NCBI GenBank assembly: GCA_002897895.1
Contig: BDSY01000102.1
Span: forward strand, 1 to 43,993
Reading direction: 5' to 3'
From: a bacterium BMS3Abin06
Lineage (GTDB): Bacteria; Nitrospirota; Thermodesulfovibrionia; UBA6902
Length of the DNA stretch: 43,993 nucleotides
Shown here: in pieces, positions 1 to 8,533 of the stretch
How the letters are laid out: every line of letters starts with the position of its first letter
Position numbering within the stretch: position 1 is the stretch's first letter
The notes under the pieces: generated by a model
Seen by the model: the letters and a program-made list of their open reading frames with translations, nothing else
Told to the model about the DNA's origin: nothing
Databases searched by the model: none
Translations under genes and position numbers: made by a program

Positions 1-1
1 A

Positions 2-205
2 TTGATGTTAGCAATTGAATTGGATGGATATACACATGGCTTTAAGGAAGTATTTGAAAGAGACAAAAAGAAAGAACAGAGATTAAATGAAATAGGAATA
101 AGAGTTTTAAGATACAGCGATGATGACGTACTGAATAATATTGAAGGGGTGTTGGAAGATATTAAAAATTGTATAAATAAGATTAAGAATAAACACACCC
201 CTTAA
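2..205 (+). CDS. DUF559 domain protein, C-terminal part (5' end outside window)
   Basis: The visible 67 residues match the C-terminal half of DUF559 proteins, which have a restriction-endonuclease-like (Vsr/PD-(D/E)XK) fold. The landmarks are AIELDGYTH, then a charged KKKEQRLNEIGIRVLRYSD segment, then a helix with LNNIEGVLEDI. The D of ELDG would be a catalytic acid in this fold. The true start lies left of the window, so the first Met seen here is internal. Proteins of this family often sit near mobile DNA, and their cellular role is not settled. Identification of the family is good; nuclease activity is inferred. Confidence 0.75.
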   Translation: MMLAIELDGYTHGFKEVFERDKKKEQRLNEIGIRVLRYSDDDVLNNIEGVLEDIKNCINKIKNKHTP

Positions 206-206
206 T

Positions 207-224
207 CCCCTCTTTTTAGAGGGG
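207..224. terminator. hairpin just after the DUF559 stop
   Basis: Seven-base arms CCCCTCT and AGAGGGG enclose a TTTT loop, two bases after the stop codon. No clear T-tract follows on the plus strand, so it is either a weak intrinsic terminator or a small intergenic repeat. A very similar hairpin occurs at 438-461. Confidence 0.4.
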
Positions 225-257
225 AAATAAGGCAGAAGGATATTAAAAAGATATATT

Positions 258-283
258 TTACCCACTTGAAATGAGAAAGAACC
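258..283 (-). repeat. solitary 26-bp ISL3-type terminal inverted repeat
   Basis: Read on the minus strand from 283 to 258 this is identical over 26 bases to 43608-43633, the left end of the ISL3-type element at the other end of the window (starts GGTTCTTTCTCATTTCAAGT). No transposase reading frame lies next to it in 1-480. It is therefore an IS relic, a miniature derivative, or the end of an element that lies mostly outside the window. The rest of 206-481 shows no gene. Confidence 0.7.
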
Positions 284-437
284 AAAAATTATAAGTTAAG
301 GCATTGGGGTTACGCTTAGAACTGAATCATTTTACCTCTTTTCCCATACTCAACTCAAGGTAACAAAGCCTGTAAGGTCTGCGACAAATTTATTGGCAAG
401 CGTATTCTTACTCAATTAAAAGCAGAGCAGATTATCT

Positions 438-461
438 CCCCCTCTTTGGGATAAGAGGGGG
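438..461. terminator. hairpin downstream of the macro-domain gene
   Basis: Nine-base arms CCCCCTCTT and AAGAGGGGG enclose a six-base loop, about 20 bases beyond the stop of the minus-strand macro-domain gene. It could end transcription of that gene, but there is no T-run on the minus strand after it. It shares the CCCCTCT/AGAGGGG core with the hairpin at 207-224, so a dispersed repeat is equally possible. Confidence 0.35.
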
Positions 462-481
462 CCGGGGGAGTTATACTTTAT

Positions 482-1012
482 TTAAATCAACCGTTTTAAA
501 ACCTTCTCATAAACCTCAAGTGCCTTTTGTCCGAAAAGCACAAAGCGGATCAGCTCAATATCAGTCTGCCCTTTCAAATAAGTTATTGCCGTATTTAATG
601 CAATTTCCGCGGCCTCTTCCAGAGGATATCTGTATGCCCCTGTGCTTATAGACGGAAATGCAATACTCTTTACGCCTTTTGATGACGCAAGTTTCAGGCA
701 GTTCTTATATGCATTTTCGAGCAGTTTTGATTCATTATGAAGTCCGTCCCTGTAAACCGGCCCTACCGTGTGTATTACATATTTTGCCTTCAGATTTCCC
801 CCTGTAGTTATGACCGCCTCGCCTGTTTCACAGCCTCCTGCCCGAATACATTCCTCAAGGATCTTCGGGCCCCCGGCCCTGTGGATAGCTCCGTCAACTC
901 CGCCTCCGCCGCGAAGGCTTTTATTGGCGGCGTTTACTATTGCGTCTGTATCCTGTTTTGTTATGTCTCCTTCAGCCAGTGACAGAATGCCTTTGTTTAT
1001 TTTTATTTCCAT
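482..1012 (-). CDS. macro-domain protein, probable O-acetyl-ADP-ribose deacetylase
   Basis: A 176-residue single-domain macro protein of the YmdB/MacroD type, which removes acetyl or ADP-ribose groups from ADP-ribose derivatives in the cytoplasm. Visible signatures are the N-terminal EGDITKQDTDAIVNAANKSL, the glycine-rich GGGGVDGAIHRAGG loop that holds the distal ribose, AKYVIHTVGP, and the phosphate-binding SISTGAYRYPLEEAA. Length is normal for the family. The start is supported by GAGGAG nine bases upstream of ATG. The gene stands alone, followed by the hairpin at 438-461. Substrate is inferred from family only. Confidence 0.9.
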   Translation of the reverse strand: MEIKINKGILSLAEGDITKQDTDAIVNAANKSLRGGGGVDGAIHRAGGPKILEECIRAGGCETGEAVITTGGNLKAKYVIHTVGPVYRDGLHNESKLLENAYKNCLKLASSKGVKSIAFPSISTGAYRYPLEEAAEIALNTAITYLKGQTDIELIRFVLFGQKALEVYEKVLKRLI

Positions 1013-1072
1013 AACAGTCTCCTCTGAACAATATTTTTACAAATTATATCATCAAACCATAAAACAGTTGAT

Positions 1073-2230
1073 TTAGTGCTCTGAAGATTGTGTAGAAACA
1101 ATATCAATAATCGTAATTTCAGGCGCTGCGAGAAAGCGGACAGGCGGGCCTGCTGTGCCGGTCCCGCGGCTTGCATAAATTGCAGAACCTTTTGCAAGTC
1201 CGGTGAACCCGTTATGATACGGAAACATAAACATGGTGGCCAGATTCACGGGGAATATCTGCCCCTTATGTGTGTGCCCGGAAAGCTGCAGGTCAAACAG
1301 CCCGAGACTCCTTTTTTCTACATCAGTGCGGTGTTTCAGCAGAAGCGTGAACAGGCCGGCGGGCAGACCGGAAAGAATCTCCCATTCCGGTTTCTGTGGG
1401 GACTCCCTGTTATATTTCCGCGTTTCCATGCCGTTAAAATCCATGCCTGCAATATTAATGATATTTTCGACTGTCACGCCGTTTCCCCTTAATAATGTAA
1501 AGCCCGAGTCTTCAATAAACGTGGTTGTATGCTTTATCCCACCGTATACTTCGTGATTGCCCATAATCGCATACTTGCCAAGCCGCGCCTCCATGTTTTT
1601 CAGTCTTTCTGCAAGATGGCCTATATGCCTGATAATTCCGTCAACAAGATCGCCGGTTGAAACGATTATGTCAGGGGCTTCATGCCTGATTTTTTCAATA
1701 ACCTTATCTAATATCCTGTCTCTTACAATAATACTCAGATGCAGATCGGAAATCTGCGCTATCCTTACTTTGTCCACACCTTCCGGCAATTTGGCTGTTT
1801 TAATGACAAGCCGTTCAATGCGTAAATTCTTTGCCTCAAAATAACCATAGAGATTTATTGCAAATGACAAAAACAGAGGGATAAAAAACCCCCTGTCAGA
1901 GGAAAGTATCACTGAACCGAACTCATGGCCGCTGACAGAGCCGCCGTATCGGACAACAAGATTATAGAGATCAAGAATAATGCCGATGGGAAAGAAAGAT
2001 ATAAGAAAAGCCAGCCACATGTAGCCGGCATATGAAAAGATTTTTACGGATTTTTCAGATCCCCGATGGCTGTAAACAGGGATTAAAAAAGGTGACAAGG
2101 CCATAAAGAGGATGACAATCCCCGTCAGGATATCAACGGAAGTCCCGGAGTTAATGAGCGAGGACAATTTGTAATAAAAATAAACATTAGCCGCACTGAA
2201 TATTGTTATAGTAAAGAGAAAGATGAGCAT
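1073..2230 (-). CDS. membrane-anchored metallophosphoesterase (YaeI/YkuE-like)
   Basis: 385 residues: about 125 N-terminal residues forming roughly four hydrophobic segments, then a calcineurin-like phosphoesterase domain. All metal-ligand motifs are present in order: ISDLHLS (D-x-H), STGDLVDG (GD), IMGNHEVYGG (GNHE), KHRTD, and SGHTHKGQ (GH-x-H). Relatives with this layout include phosphoesterases acting on lipid A precursors or cell-envelope substrates; here the substrate cannot be read from sequence. The upstream ribosome-binding site is weak. It lies between the macro-domain gene and the tolC-like gene, all on the minus strand with gaps, so co-transcription is uncertain. Confidence 0.88.
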   Translation of the reverse strand: MLIFLFTITIFSAANVYFYYKLSSLINSGTSVDILTGIVILFMALSPFLIPVYSHRGSEKSVKIFSYAGYMWLAFLISFFPIGIILDLYNLVVRYGGSVSGHEFGSVILSSDRGFFIPLFLSFAINLYGYFEAKNLRIERLVIKTAKLPEGVDKVRIAQISDLHLSIIVRDRILDKVIEKIRHEAPDIIVSTGDLVDGIIRHIGHLAERLKNMEARLGKYAIMGNHEVYGGIKHTTTFIEDSGFTLLRGNGVTVENIINIAGMDFNGMETRKYNRESPQKPEWEILSGLPAGLFTLLLKHRTDVEKRSLGLFDLQLSGHTHKGQIFPVNLATMFMFPYHNGFTGLAKGSAIYASRGTGTAGPPVRFLAAPEITIIDIVSTQSSEH

Positions 2231-2281
2231 TCTTGTCTGTTATATTGTTTGTTATACAAGCTGATAGTTGACCACTGACGG

Positions 2282-3619
2282 CTAATAGCCGGCAACTGAT
2301 TTCAGCAGCGTTCCCGTTGCCCGCTTTAATTTTAAAATTGCCAGCTGGTAATCATATTCAGCGCCGGCAAGTTTTCTTTCAGCAGTAGTAAGAAGTGTAT
2401 TTGCATCCATTACGTCAATACTGTTTGAGAGTCCGTACTGAAACTGTTTTGTAACTGCATTAAAATTATCCCGTGCATATTTCACTTCTGCCTGCAGCCG
2501 GTCAATAACCGCTGATACTGTCAGGAGATTGAGATAGGAATCCTCAACCTCTACCCCGACTGAATGTTTGATATCTGCAAGATTGTGTTCCGCCTGCCGA
2601 AGTCTCGCCCTGGCTTCCCTGACTTCAGCAGTCCTTAATCCACCCTCGAAAAAAGGGAATTTAATTTTCACTGCGCCGTAAATGCTTTCATCCGGACGAA
2701 AAGAGTTGGAGGGTTCACTCTCCTGCCGGACATAGCCACCCTCTATAGACAGGCTGGGCCAGTATGCGCCCTTCGAGTATTTGACTTCATACTCTGCAAT
2801 TTGTTTTTGAGTGCCGGCCCTTTTGATTTCAGGCCTCTCAGAGAATGCCTTTTCTTTAATACAGTCTAACTCCGTCAACAGGCAATCTCCCTTTAATGCA
2901 TCTATCAGTTCCTGTCTGCGGGTTTTAATCTCTTTTTCATGCCGGGGCTCTTTGATGTCATAATCTCCTCTTAAGCCCACTGTTCTTGCAAGTACTGCCA
3001 GGGCAAGCCTCACCCTGTTTTCAGATATTATCAGTTCCGACTCTGCGCCCGCGAGTTCCGCTTCCGCCCTTAAGAGATCGGTTTTTGTGGCGCTGCCTGC
3101 TTTAAGCCTGGCCCAGGCTGCATTTCTGTGTAATGTCAGTCTTTCGACGTTTGCACCGGCTATTTCAAGCGCCTTTTCAGACTTGAGTGTTTCATAATAC
3201 GAAGAGGCTACATTTAAAAGATACCTCTCCTTTATGGATTCGAGATCATAACTGCTTTGTTTGATTCCTTCCCCGGCAATCCTGAAAGCGGTAAATTCCC
3301 TTCCGCTTAATGATAATGATTGATCCAGCCTCAACCCCCACTCATTTGTCCGTTCCGGCTGTAGTACGGCAGTGTTTTTTAATTCTTCTTTAGTGTATTC
3401 CGTATGATTTGCAAATGCAGAAAGTGTCGGAAATAACACCGCCATGGCCCTGTCTTTTCCCCGTTCCGAAATATAAAGGTTTTCCTCTGCTATTTTAATT
3501 GTTTCACTTCTTTCAAGGGCGAGCCTGTATAAATCATTCAGTGAATATTCCCGGGCATATACGGTAGTTGGAACGGAAACAAGCAGGAAATAAAATATAA
3601 ATAAGCATTTTATTCTCAT
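2282..3619 (-). CDS. TolC-family outer-membrane efflux protein
   Basis: 445 residues with a cleavable signal peptide (MRIKCLFIFYFLLVSVPTTVYA) followed by two homologous outer-membrane efflux (OEP) halves rich in long helices. Typical pieces are YSLNDLYRLALERSETI near the N-terminus, the repeated ARLRQAEHNLADIK helix, and FQYGLSNSIDVMDANTLL near the C-terminus. The product should form the trimeric outer-membrane channel of a tripartite efflux or type I secretion system. No membrane-fusion or inner-membrane pump gene is next to it, so its partners are elsewhere. GAGG lies about eight bases upstream of the ATG. Confidence 0.9.
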   Translation of the reverse strand: MRIKCLFIFYFLLVSVPTTVYAREYSLNDLYRLALERSETIKIAEENLYISERGKDRAMAVLFPTLSAFANHTEYTKEELKNTAVLQPERTNEWGLRLDQSLSLSGREFTAFRIAGEGIKQSSYDLESIKERYLLNVASSYYETLKSEKALEIAGANVERLTLHRNAAWARLKAGSATKTDLLRAEAELAGAESELIISENRVRLALAVLARTVGLRGDYDIKEPRHEKEIKTRRQELIDALKGDCLLTELDCIKEKAFSERPEIKRAGTQKQIAEYEVKYSKGAYWPSLSIEGGYVRQESEPSNSFRPDESIYGAVKIKFPFFEGGLRTAEVREARARLRQAEHNLADIKHSVGVEVEDSYLNLLTVSAVIDRLQAEVKYARDNFNAVTKQFQYGLSNSIDVMDANTLLTTAERKLAGAEYDYQLAILKLKRATGTLLKSVAGY

Positions 3620-3789
3620 GACACATCCTCTGGTCTTTTTAATGATTTCAGATTATTACAGCTGTTCTCACTCGCAGTACTACTTCGATTATAGTGCCTA
3701 TGCCTGTAAAAATGGAATAGTCCCTTTCATGTGAGTTCCGTCACATAAAATTTCTTTTAAAAAAATAATAATAATGATAATATTCAATA

Positions 3790-4128
3790 ATGGAAAGAAG
3801 GCGTTCAAAGAGAAAAAAGATCTGCATGGATGCGGAGATTGTCATGGAAGATGCAACTTATGCCGTAATTACTGAAAGTATTTCCGAACACGGCATAAAC
3901 ATGGAAACTTCCTCAGGATATCTCTTAAGCACTTCAAGCCGTTTCAATACGGGAACGGAGTTTGAGGTAAAATTCCGGACACCTTCCGGAGAACTGATTA
4001 AACTTCATTGCAAAGTAATATGGTCGTTTAAGACCGCCCCTCACGGTTTAAAAAGGAAGGTTGGACTGGAAATTATATTTCCCCCCCCGGCTTATGTGGA
4101 TTTCTACAAAAATCCGCAGCAATCCTGA
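3790..4128 (+). CDS. PilZ domain protein, putative c-di-GMP receptor
   Basis: 112 residues, about the size of a stand-alone PilZ domain. The N-terminal arginine cluster MERRRSKRK fits the RxxxR motif and ITESISEHGI fits the (D/N)xSxxG motif that together bind cyclic di-GMP. The second motif begins with E instead of D/N. The beta-barrel continues to VGLEIIFPPP. The start has no obvious Shine-Dalgarno and sits just after an AT-rich stretch (TAATAATAATGATAAT). A diguanylate cyclase that could make its ligand is encoded at 13725 in this window, but no direct link is visible. Confidence 0.8.
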   Translation: MERRRSKRKKICMDAEIVMEDATYAVITESISEHGINMETSSGYLLSTSSRFNTGTEFEVKFRTPSGELIKLHCKVIWSFKTAPHGLKRKVGLEIIFPPPAYVDFYKNPQQS

Positions 4129-4145
4129 AAATAAAAGAAATAGAA

Positions 4146-4218
4146 TGGACAGTGGGGGATTCGAACCCCCGGCCTCCACGTTGCGAACGTGGCGCTCTCC
4201 CAACTGAGCTAACCGCCC
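4146..4218 (-). tRNA. tRNA-Ala (anticodon CGC)
   Basis: Read on the minus strand, 73 bases fold into a complete cloverleaf: a 7-bp acceptor stem with two G-U pairs, D-arm GCTC/GAGC, anticodon stem CCACG/CGTGG around loop TTCGCAA, and T-arm GGGGG-TTCGAAT-CCCCC. The anticodon CGC reads GCG. The acceptor carries G3-U70 and A73, the identity signals for alanine, which confirms the assignment. The CCA end is not encoded. Confidence 0.96.
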
Positions 4219-4395
4219 TGAAAAAAGCTGTCCGCGTTCAGCTCTCAGCAATCAGCTTTCAACTGAACGTCAAATTGACGCCTGTCTTTTTGTTTAGGTA
4301 TTATAACATTTAGTTTTTTTTTGAGTTAAAATATTGTCGGTAATCAGGCCGCTTTTTATCTTTAAATTTGATTTTAATGACTTCTCCAGGTTCTC

Positions 4396-7300
4396 ATGCT
4401 TAATATAAAAATCAAAACAAGAAGGCTGGCGTCGATCATAGGAATAATTATTGCATCCTTTGGTGTTTTATTTTTCCTTCTCAGAGGCCCCTATTTATCG
4501 AATTCCATAAAAAGAATTCTTATCCCTGTGCTTGAAAACGCCACCAGGGAACGAATCATTATTGATAAGGCAGTTATCAATCTTCTACCCTTTTATGTAC
4601 AGGCCAAGGGATTCAAGCTTTTTGACAGGGATGGGAACAGGCTCCTCTGGATCACAAAAACACGCGTTTATATTGACTTGCTCGGTCTGTTGTCAAGGGA
4701 GATCAGGGTAAGAAAATTGACATTAAAGGAACCCCGTTTAACTTTAAAAGAGGAGGATTTGAGGAGAATTACAGATAATATCAAAAAATCATCTTCTGTC
4801 GGTGAACAAGGGAAATTCAGGGTCAGCCTGAAAAATATTAAATTAACGGACGGAGAATTGGATTACAGCCATACAGAAAAAAGGGGCGCCATTTCTGTCA
4901 GAGGCCTGTTTCTTGACATGGTTTCAAAAAATACGGCTTCTACAATTAATGTGCTGCTTAAAGATGGAACATTAATTTTCCCCAACAAATCAGAGCTGCA
5001 CGGCGGTCTGGACGCCAGGGTCAGGATTGAGAATCGATTAATTAAGGTTCCGGAGATTAATATCCACTCTTCAAAATCTACTTTCAAGGCAAAGGGGGAA
5101 GTCTTCATATCAGATGAAGGCAAAATCAGGGATGGAGGTTTCTCTGCTAAAACAAAGATATATGCATCGACAATTAATAAGATTTTTGCCTTGAAACAGG
5201 AGAAAGACGGTCTGCTCTCTTTTGAAGGTTCGGTCAGGCTGGTTCCGGAAAAAGACTCAAAGTGGCCCGGATTTGCTCTTGATTTAAAGACAGACAGCCA
5301 ATTTTACCTTGAAACATTAATGGAGATACTAAAGGTCAACGAAAATATCACGGGAAAGGTCTCGTTAAACGGGACGATCAAGGGTACTTTTCCGGACATC
5401 ACCGGCAAAGGAAAGGGAAAACTTGAAAATGCCGTATTTGACACCCTGCCGCTCGATGAGGCAGAGGGAGAGGTGACGTATAAGGACAATAAATTTGCGC
5501 TGAACGGTTTTAAGGCTCATGCCTATAATGGAGAGCTTGAAGGGGATGCAGACATATTAATTCCAGAGGGAGATTTCATGCTTGATGCCGATATTAGCGG
5601 CATTGACAGTCAACGGCTTTTTAAGTTTATAAAATGGGAACCGCCCTTTCCTGAGGGAAAGATCGAAGGAAACGTTTACCTGAGTCATGGGAGGGGGCGC
5701 GGCATTGAGGTTACGGCGGATGTAGCTTATCGCAGCACATCTCAAAGGCAAGGAGATCTCCCGGCCAGGATTGAGTCTTTCTATGCAGGGATTAAATTAA
5801 AAAATAATATTCTCAGGCTTGAAGATACAGTCATTTCCACATCTCTTTCAGACCTTTTTCTTTATGGCATCATAGACTTGAATGATAAAACACTCGACCT
5901 GGACCTGAGGCTGGAAAGCCCGGATGTTACTGATTTGACAGCGCCGTATTATACAAAACTCGCTGCGCCTGTGAGGTTTGAGGGGAGAGCGACAGGGGCT
6001 GTAAAAGCCCCGGAGATAAAGGGGAAGCTTGTATTAGATTCCGGCAGTGTTAATGGTATCGGGTTTACGGAAGCCTTTGCCGCTCTGACATACAGGATCA
6101 GCTCTCTTTCCGTTGACCGCCTGGTAATCAGGCAGGATAATGCATCATACGGCGTTTCAGGTACAATTGACTTTAAAAAGGCGGCAAAACTTTTTTCTTT
6201 TGACGCCCCTTTCTACACTGCTGAGGCCGAATTAACAAATGCAGATATCAGACCGTTTCTTAAAGCGTTTTATAAAGATATTCCTGTATCGGGGCGTGTC
6301 AGCGGCAAGGTCTCGTTTGTAGGCGATCCCGGTAATTTTGTCAGCAGCGGTGATCTGTCCGTCAGCGGCAGTGGTGTTTATGGGCAGGAAATAGACAGGG
6401 TTGCTCTCAAATACAGATTGCGCCCTGAAGAAATAGAATTAAAGTCATTAAAGGTTTATAAGGGTGAATCCGGTCTTGAGGCAAAGGGGACTTTATTCTT
6501 TAATAAAAATTTTAACATCTCGGCATCATCAAACAAAATTCAATTATCTGATTTCCCGCTCTTCAGTGATTATCCTCTTGATCTGATATTCGGCATGGAT
6601 ATGCACGGTTCAGGATCAATTGATAATCCGGATATTAAATTTTCAATAAATATTGATGAAAGCTCTTTCAGGGGCGTACAGATGGGTAAGGGTGAAATAA
6701 AGGGGGCATTTAATAATAAAAAGCTCAGGGCTGAAGGCAGCTTCATCAACGGCTTAGTCACCGCTGAAGCAGGAGCTCTTTTTTCGGACAGGATATCATG
6801 GAATATAAATTCAAGATTTAACAGGGGCAGATATGATTTTCTCCTCTCAGGCTTCCTGAAAGAAGTTCCTGAGGATTTCCGGGTTTCTCTTGAAGGCGGG
6901 GTAAGAATGGAGGGGGTGGGGGATAAGATTTCAGTGATTTCAAAATTCAATTCCGCAACCGTAAGTTTGTACGGGTATGATTTCAGAAACAGTGAAGATA
7001 TTGATCTGGAGCTTGTCGATAATGAACTCAGGATAAAATCATTTTCCCTGACCGGCAATAATGCCGACATGTCCGCAGCAGGCACTCTGAAGATCAATGA
7101 TGAGTATAATCTGACCATAAACGGGAATCTGGACATCGCTCCTTTAAGGGCATTCAGTGATAAGCTCTCATCATTAAGAGGACGGAGCAGTTTCGCTGTT
7201 GATGTTACGGGCCGATGGAAGTCCCCGGAAATTGTCGGAAGGATAGATATAGGCAATGCAAGTGCATCAATAACAGGATTCCCATATAAAATCGGACCGA

Positions 7301-8382
7301 TAAACGGCACTTTCCTTTTAAAGAAAGACCGGATCACTGTTGATTCTATCAGTGCCGGGTTTGCAGGCGGCACTGTAGTCATGTCCGGGGCTGCATATTT
7401 CGAATTATTGTCTTTGAAGAGATTTTTTCTGTCTGCGGATATCATGGGAATCAGGATAAGACCCCAGGAAGGGCTCAGCGCCGCTCTTGACGGGGAGCTG
7501 TTCTATGAAACTTCTTCAAAGGGTTCAAGTTTAACCGGGAACATTGAAATTAAAAAAGCCGGATATGAGAAAAGGGTGGAATGGAAGAGCTGGCTGCTTG
7601 GATTAAAGGGAATCAGGGAAGAGCGGACTGAATATCCGCCATTTCTGGCAGATACGACTCTGAATATACATATTGAAGGACTTGACGATATTATCATTGA
7701 CAATAATATTGCAAGGACTGCGGTCGGGATAAACCTCAATGTTACGGGCACAGTCGCGCAAAACGGGCTCCTGGGCAGGATCGAGGCAAAAGAAGGCACT
7801 GTTTATTTCAGGAGCAATGAATTTAAGATACTTGAGGGAAGCAGTGTGGATTTTGTAGAGCCGGACACAATCACCCCGGTCTTCCATATTCTTGCGGATA
7901 CTTATATAAGCGATTATTACGTAAGGCTTTCATTAGACGGCACGATGGATGAATTTACATTATCCCTGTTTTCGGATCCTCCACTGCCGGAGCCGGATAT
8001 ACTGGCTTTGCTTACTGTGGGACAGCTTGAAAAAGAGGAGGGGGGCATTGAAAGCGGTATAGCCGCTGCCGAGGCCACGGCCATATTAACAGGAGGCCTT
8101 CAGGATACGGTAGAGGAGCAGTTTAAGGATATTACCGGTTTCGAACGATTTGAGATCGAGCCGCATACTACTACCGAGGGGGCATTTATTCCATGGGTTA
8201 TTATCGAGAAAAGACTGTTTGAGGACAAGATATATGTAGTATATTCCACTGCTATCGGCACTACGGAAGAGAGTATTATTAAACTTGAATACAAACTGAG
8301 CAAAGACATATCTCTTGTTGGTTCGAGAAATGAGATAGGCAGTGTCGGCGTTGATTTAAAATACAGGTTTGAATTCAAATAA
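4396..8382 (+). CDS. tamB: TamB-family translocation/assembly module protein (DUF490)
   Basis: 1328 residues. One N-terminal membrane anchor (about residues 13-31) is followed by a very long periplasmic region of repeated beta-strand units, as in AsmA/TamB lipid-transfer bridges. The conserved TamB C-terminal domain is clear: GRIEAKEGTVYFRSNEF, then VDFVEPDTITPVF, then LFSDPPLPEPDILALLTVG, ending KLEYKLSKDISLVGS. Such proteins span the periplasm and move phospholipids and/or assist outer-membrane protein insertion. The Omp85 gene begins 150 bases downstream in the same direction, the usual tamB-tamA/bamA pairing. All minus-strand ORFs inside are shadows. Confidence 0.92.
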   Translation: MLNIKIKTRRLASIIGIIIASFGVLFFLLRGPYLSNSIKRILIPVLENATRERIIIDKAVINLLPFYVQAKGFKLFDRDGNRLLWITKTRVYIDLLGLLSREIRVRKLTLKEPRLTLKEEDLRRITDNIKKSSSVGEQGKFRVSLKNIKLTDGELDYSHTEKRGAISVRGLFLDMVSKNTASTINVLLKDGTLIFPNKSELHGGLDARVRIENRLIKVPEINIHSSKSTFKAKGEVFISDEGKIRDGGFSAKTKIYASTINKIFALKQEKDGLLSFEGSVRLVPEKDSKWPGFALDLKTDSQFYLETLMEILKVNENITGKVSLNGTIKGTFPDITGKGKGKLENAVFDTLPLDEAEGEVTYKDNKFALNGFKAHAYNGELEGDADILIPEGDFMLDADISGIDSQRLFKFIKWEPPFPEGKIEGNVYLSHGRGRGIEVTADVAYRSTSQRQGDLPARIESFYAGIKLKNNILRLEDTVISTSLSDLFLYGIIDLNDKTLDLDLRLESPDVTDLTAPYYTKLAAPVRFEGRATGAVKAPEIKGKLVLDSGSVNGIGFTEAFAALTYRISSLSVDRLVIRQDNASYGVSGTIDFKKAAKLFSFDAPFYTAEAELTNADIRPFLKAFYKDIPVSGRVSGKVSFVGDPGNFVSSGDLSVSGSGVYGQEIDRVALKYRLRPEEIELKSLKVYKGESGLEAKGTLFFNKNFNISASSNKIQLSDFPLFSDYPLDLIFGMDMHGSGSIDNPDIKFSINIDESSFRGVQMGKGEIKGAFNNKKLRAEGSFINGLVTAEAGALFSDRISWNINSRFNRGRYDFLLSGFLKEVPEDFRVSLEGGVRMEGVGDKISVISKFNSATVSLYGYDFRNSEDIDLELVDNELRIKSFSLTGNNADMSAAGTLKINDEYNLTINGNLDIAPLRAFSDKLSSLRGRSSFAVDVTGRWKSPEIVGRIDIGNASASITGFPYKIGPINGTFLLKKDRITVDSISAGFAGGTVVMSGAAYFELLSLKRFFLSADIMGIRIRPQEGLSAALDGELFYETSSKGSSLTGNIEIKKAGYEKRVEWKSWLLGLKGIREERTEYPPFLADTTLNIHIEGLDDIIIDNNIARTAVGINLNVTGTVAQNGLLGRIEAKEGTVYFRSNEFKILEGSSVDFVEPDTITPVFHILADTYISDYYVRLSLDGTMDEFTLSLFSDPPLPEPDILALLTVGQLEKEEGGIESGIAAAEATAILTGGLQDTVEEQFKDITGFERFEIEPHTTTEGAFIPWVIIEKRLFEDKIYVVYSTAIGTTEESIIKLEYKLSKDISLVGSRNEIGSVGVDLKYRFEFK

Positions 8383-8417
8383 ATGTAATAGTTCACCTAT
8401 AGGAAAATGTTTAACAA

Positions 8418-8520
8418 GAATTCAGGAGTCAGGAGCCAGGAGTCAGAATGAAAAGATTAAAATCAAACTTATTAGAGGCATATTCCATTCCGGCTTCTGA
8501 ATTCCGGCTTCTGGCTTCTT
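8418..8520. repeat. imperfect hairpin made of 7-base words, between tamB and the Omp85 gene
   Basis: The left arm (8418-8450) reads as heptamers of the type GGAGTCA, GGAGCCA, GGAGTCA. The right arm (8486-8520) on the opposite strand reads GAAGCCA, GAAGCCG, GAATTCA, GAAGCCG. The arms are imperfectly complementary. Word-built hairpins of the same kind lie at 11349, 12031 and 27046. Confidence 0.6.
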
Positions 8521-8533
8521 CAAGGGTATCTTA

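Noticed and set aside
4048-4251. 67-residue minus-strand reading frame
   Set aside because: It covers the tRNA-Ala gene; the translation is the well-known artefact of a tRNA read as protein.
6570-7445. 291-residue minus-strand frame inside tamB
   Set aside because: No ribosome-binding site and no recognisable domain, and it lies wholly inside a strongly supported gene; a shadow frame.
8418-8520. CRISPR-like short repeats
   Set aside because: The words are 7-8 bases, degenerate, and without unique spacers; the arrangement is an inverted hairpin, not an array.
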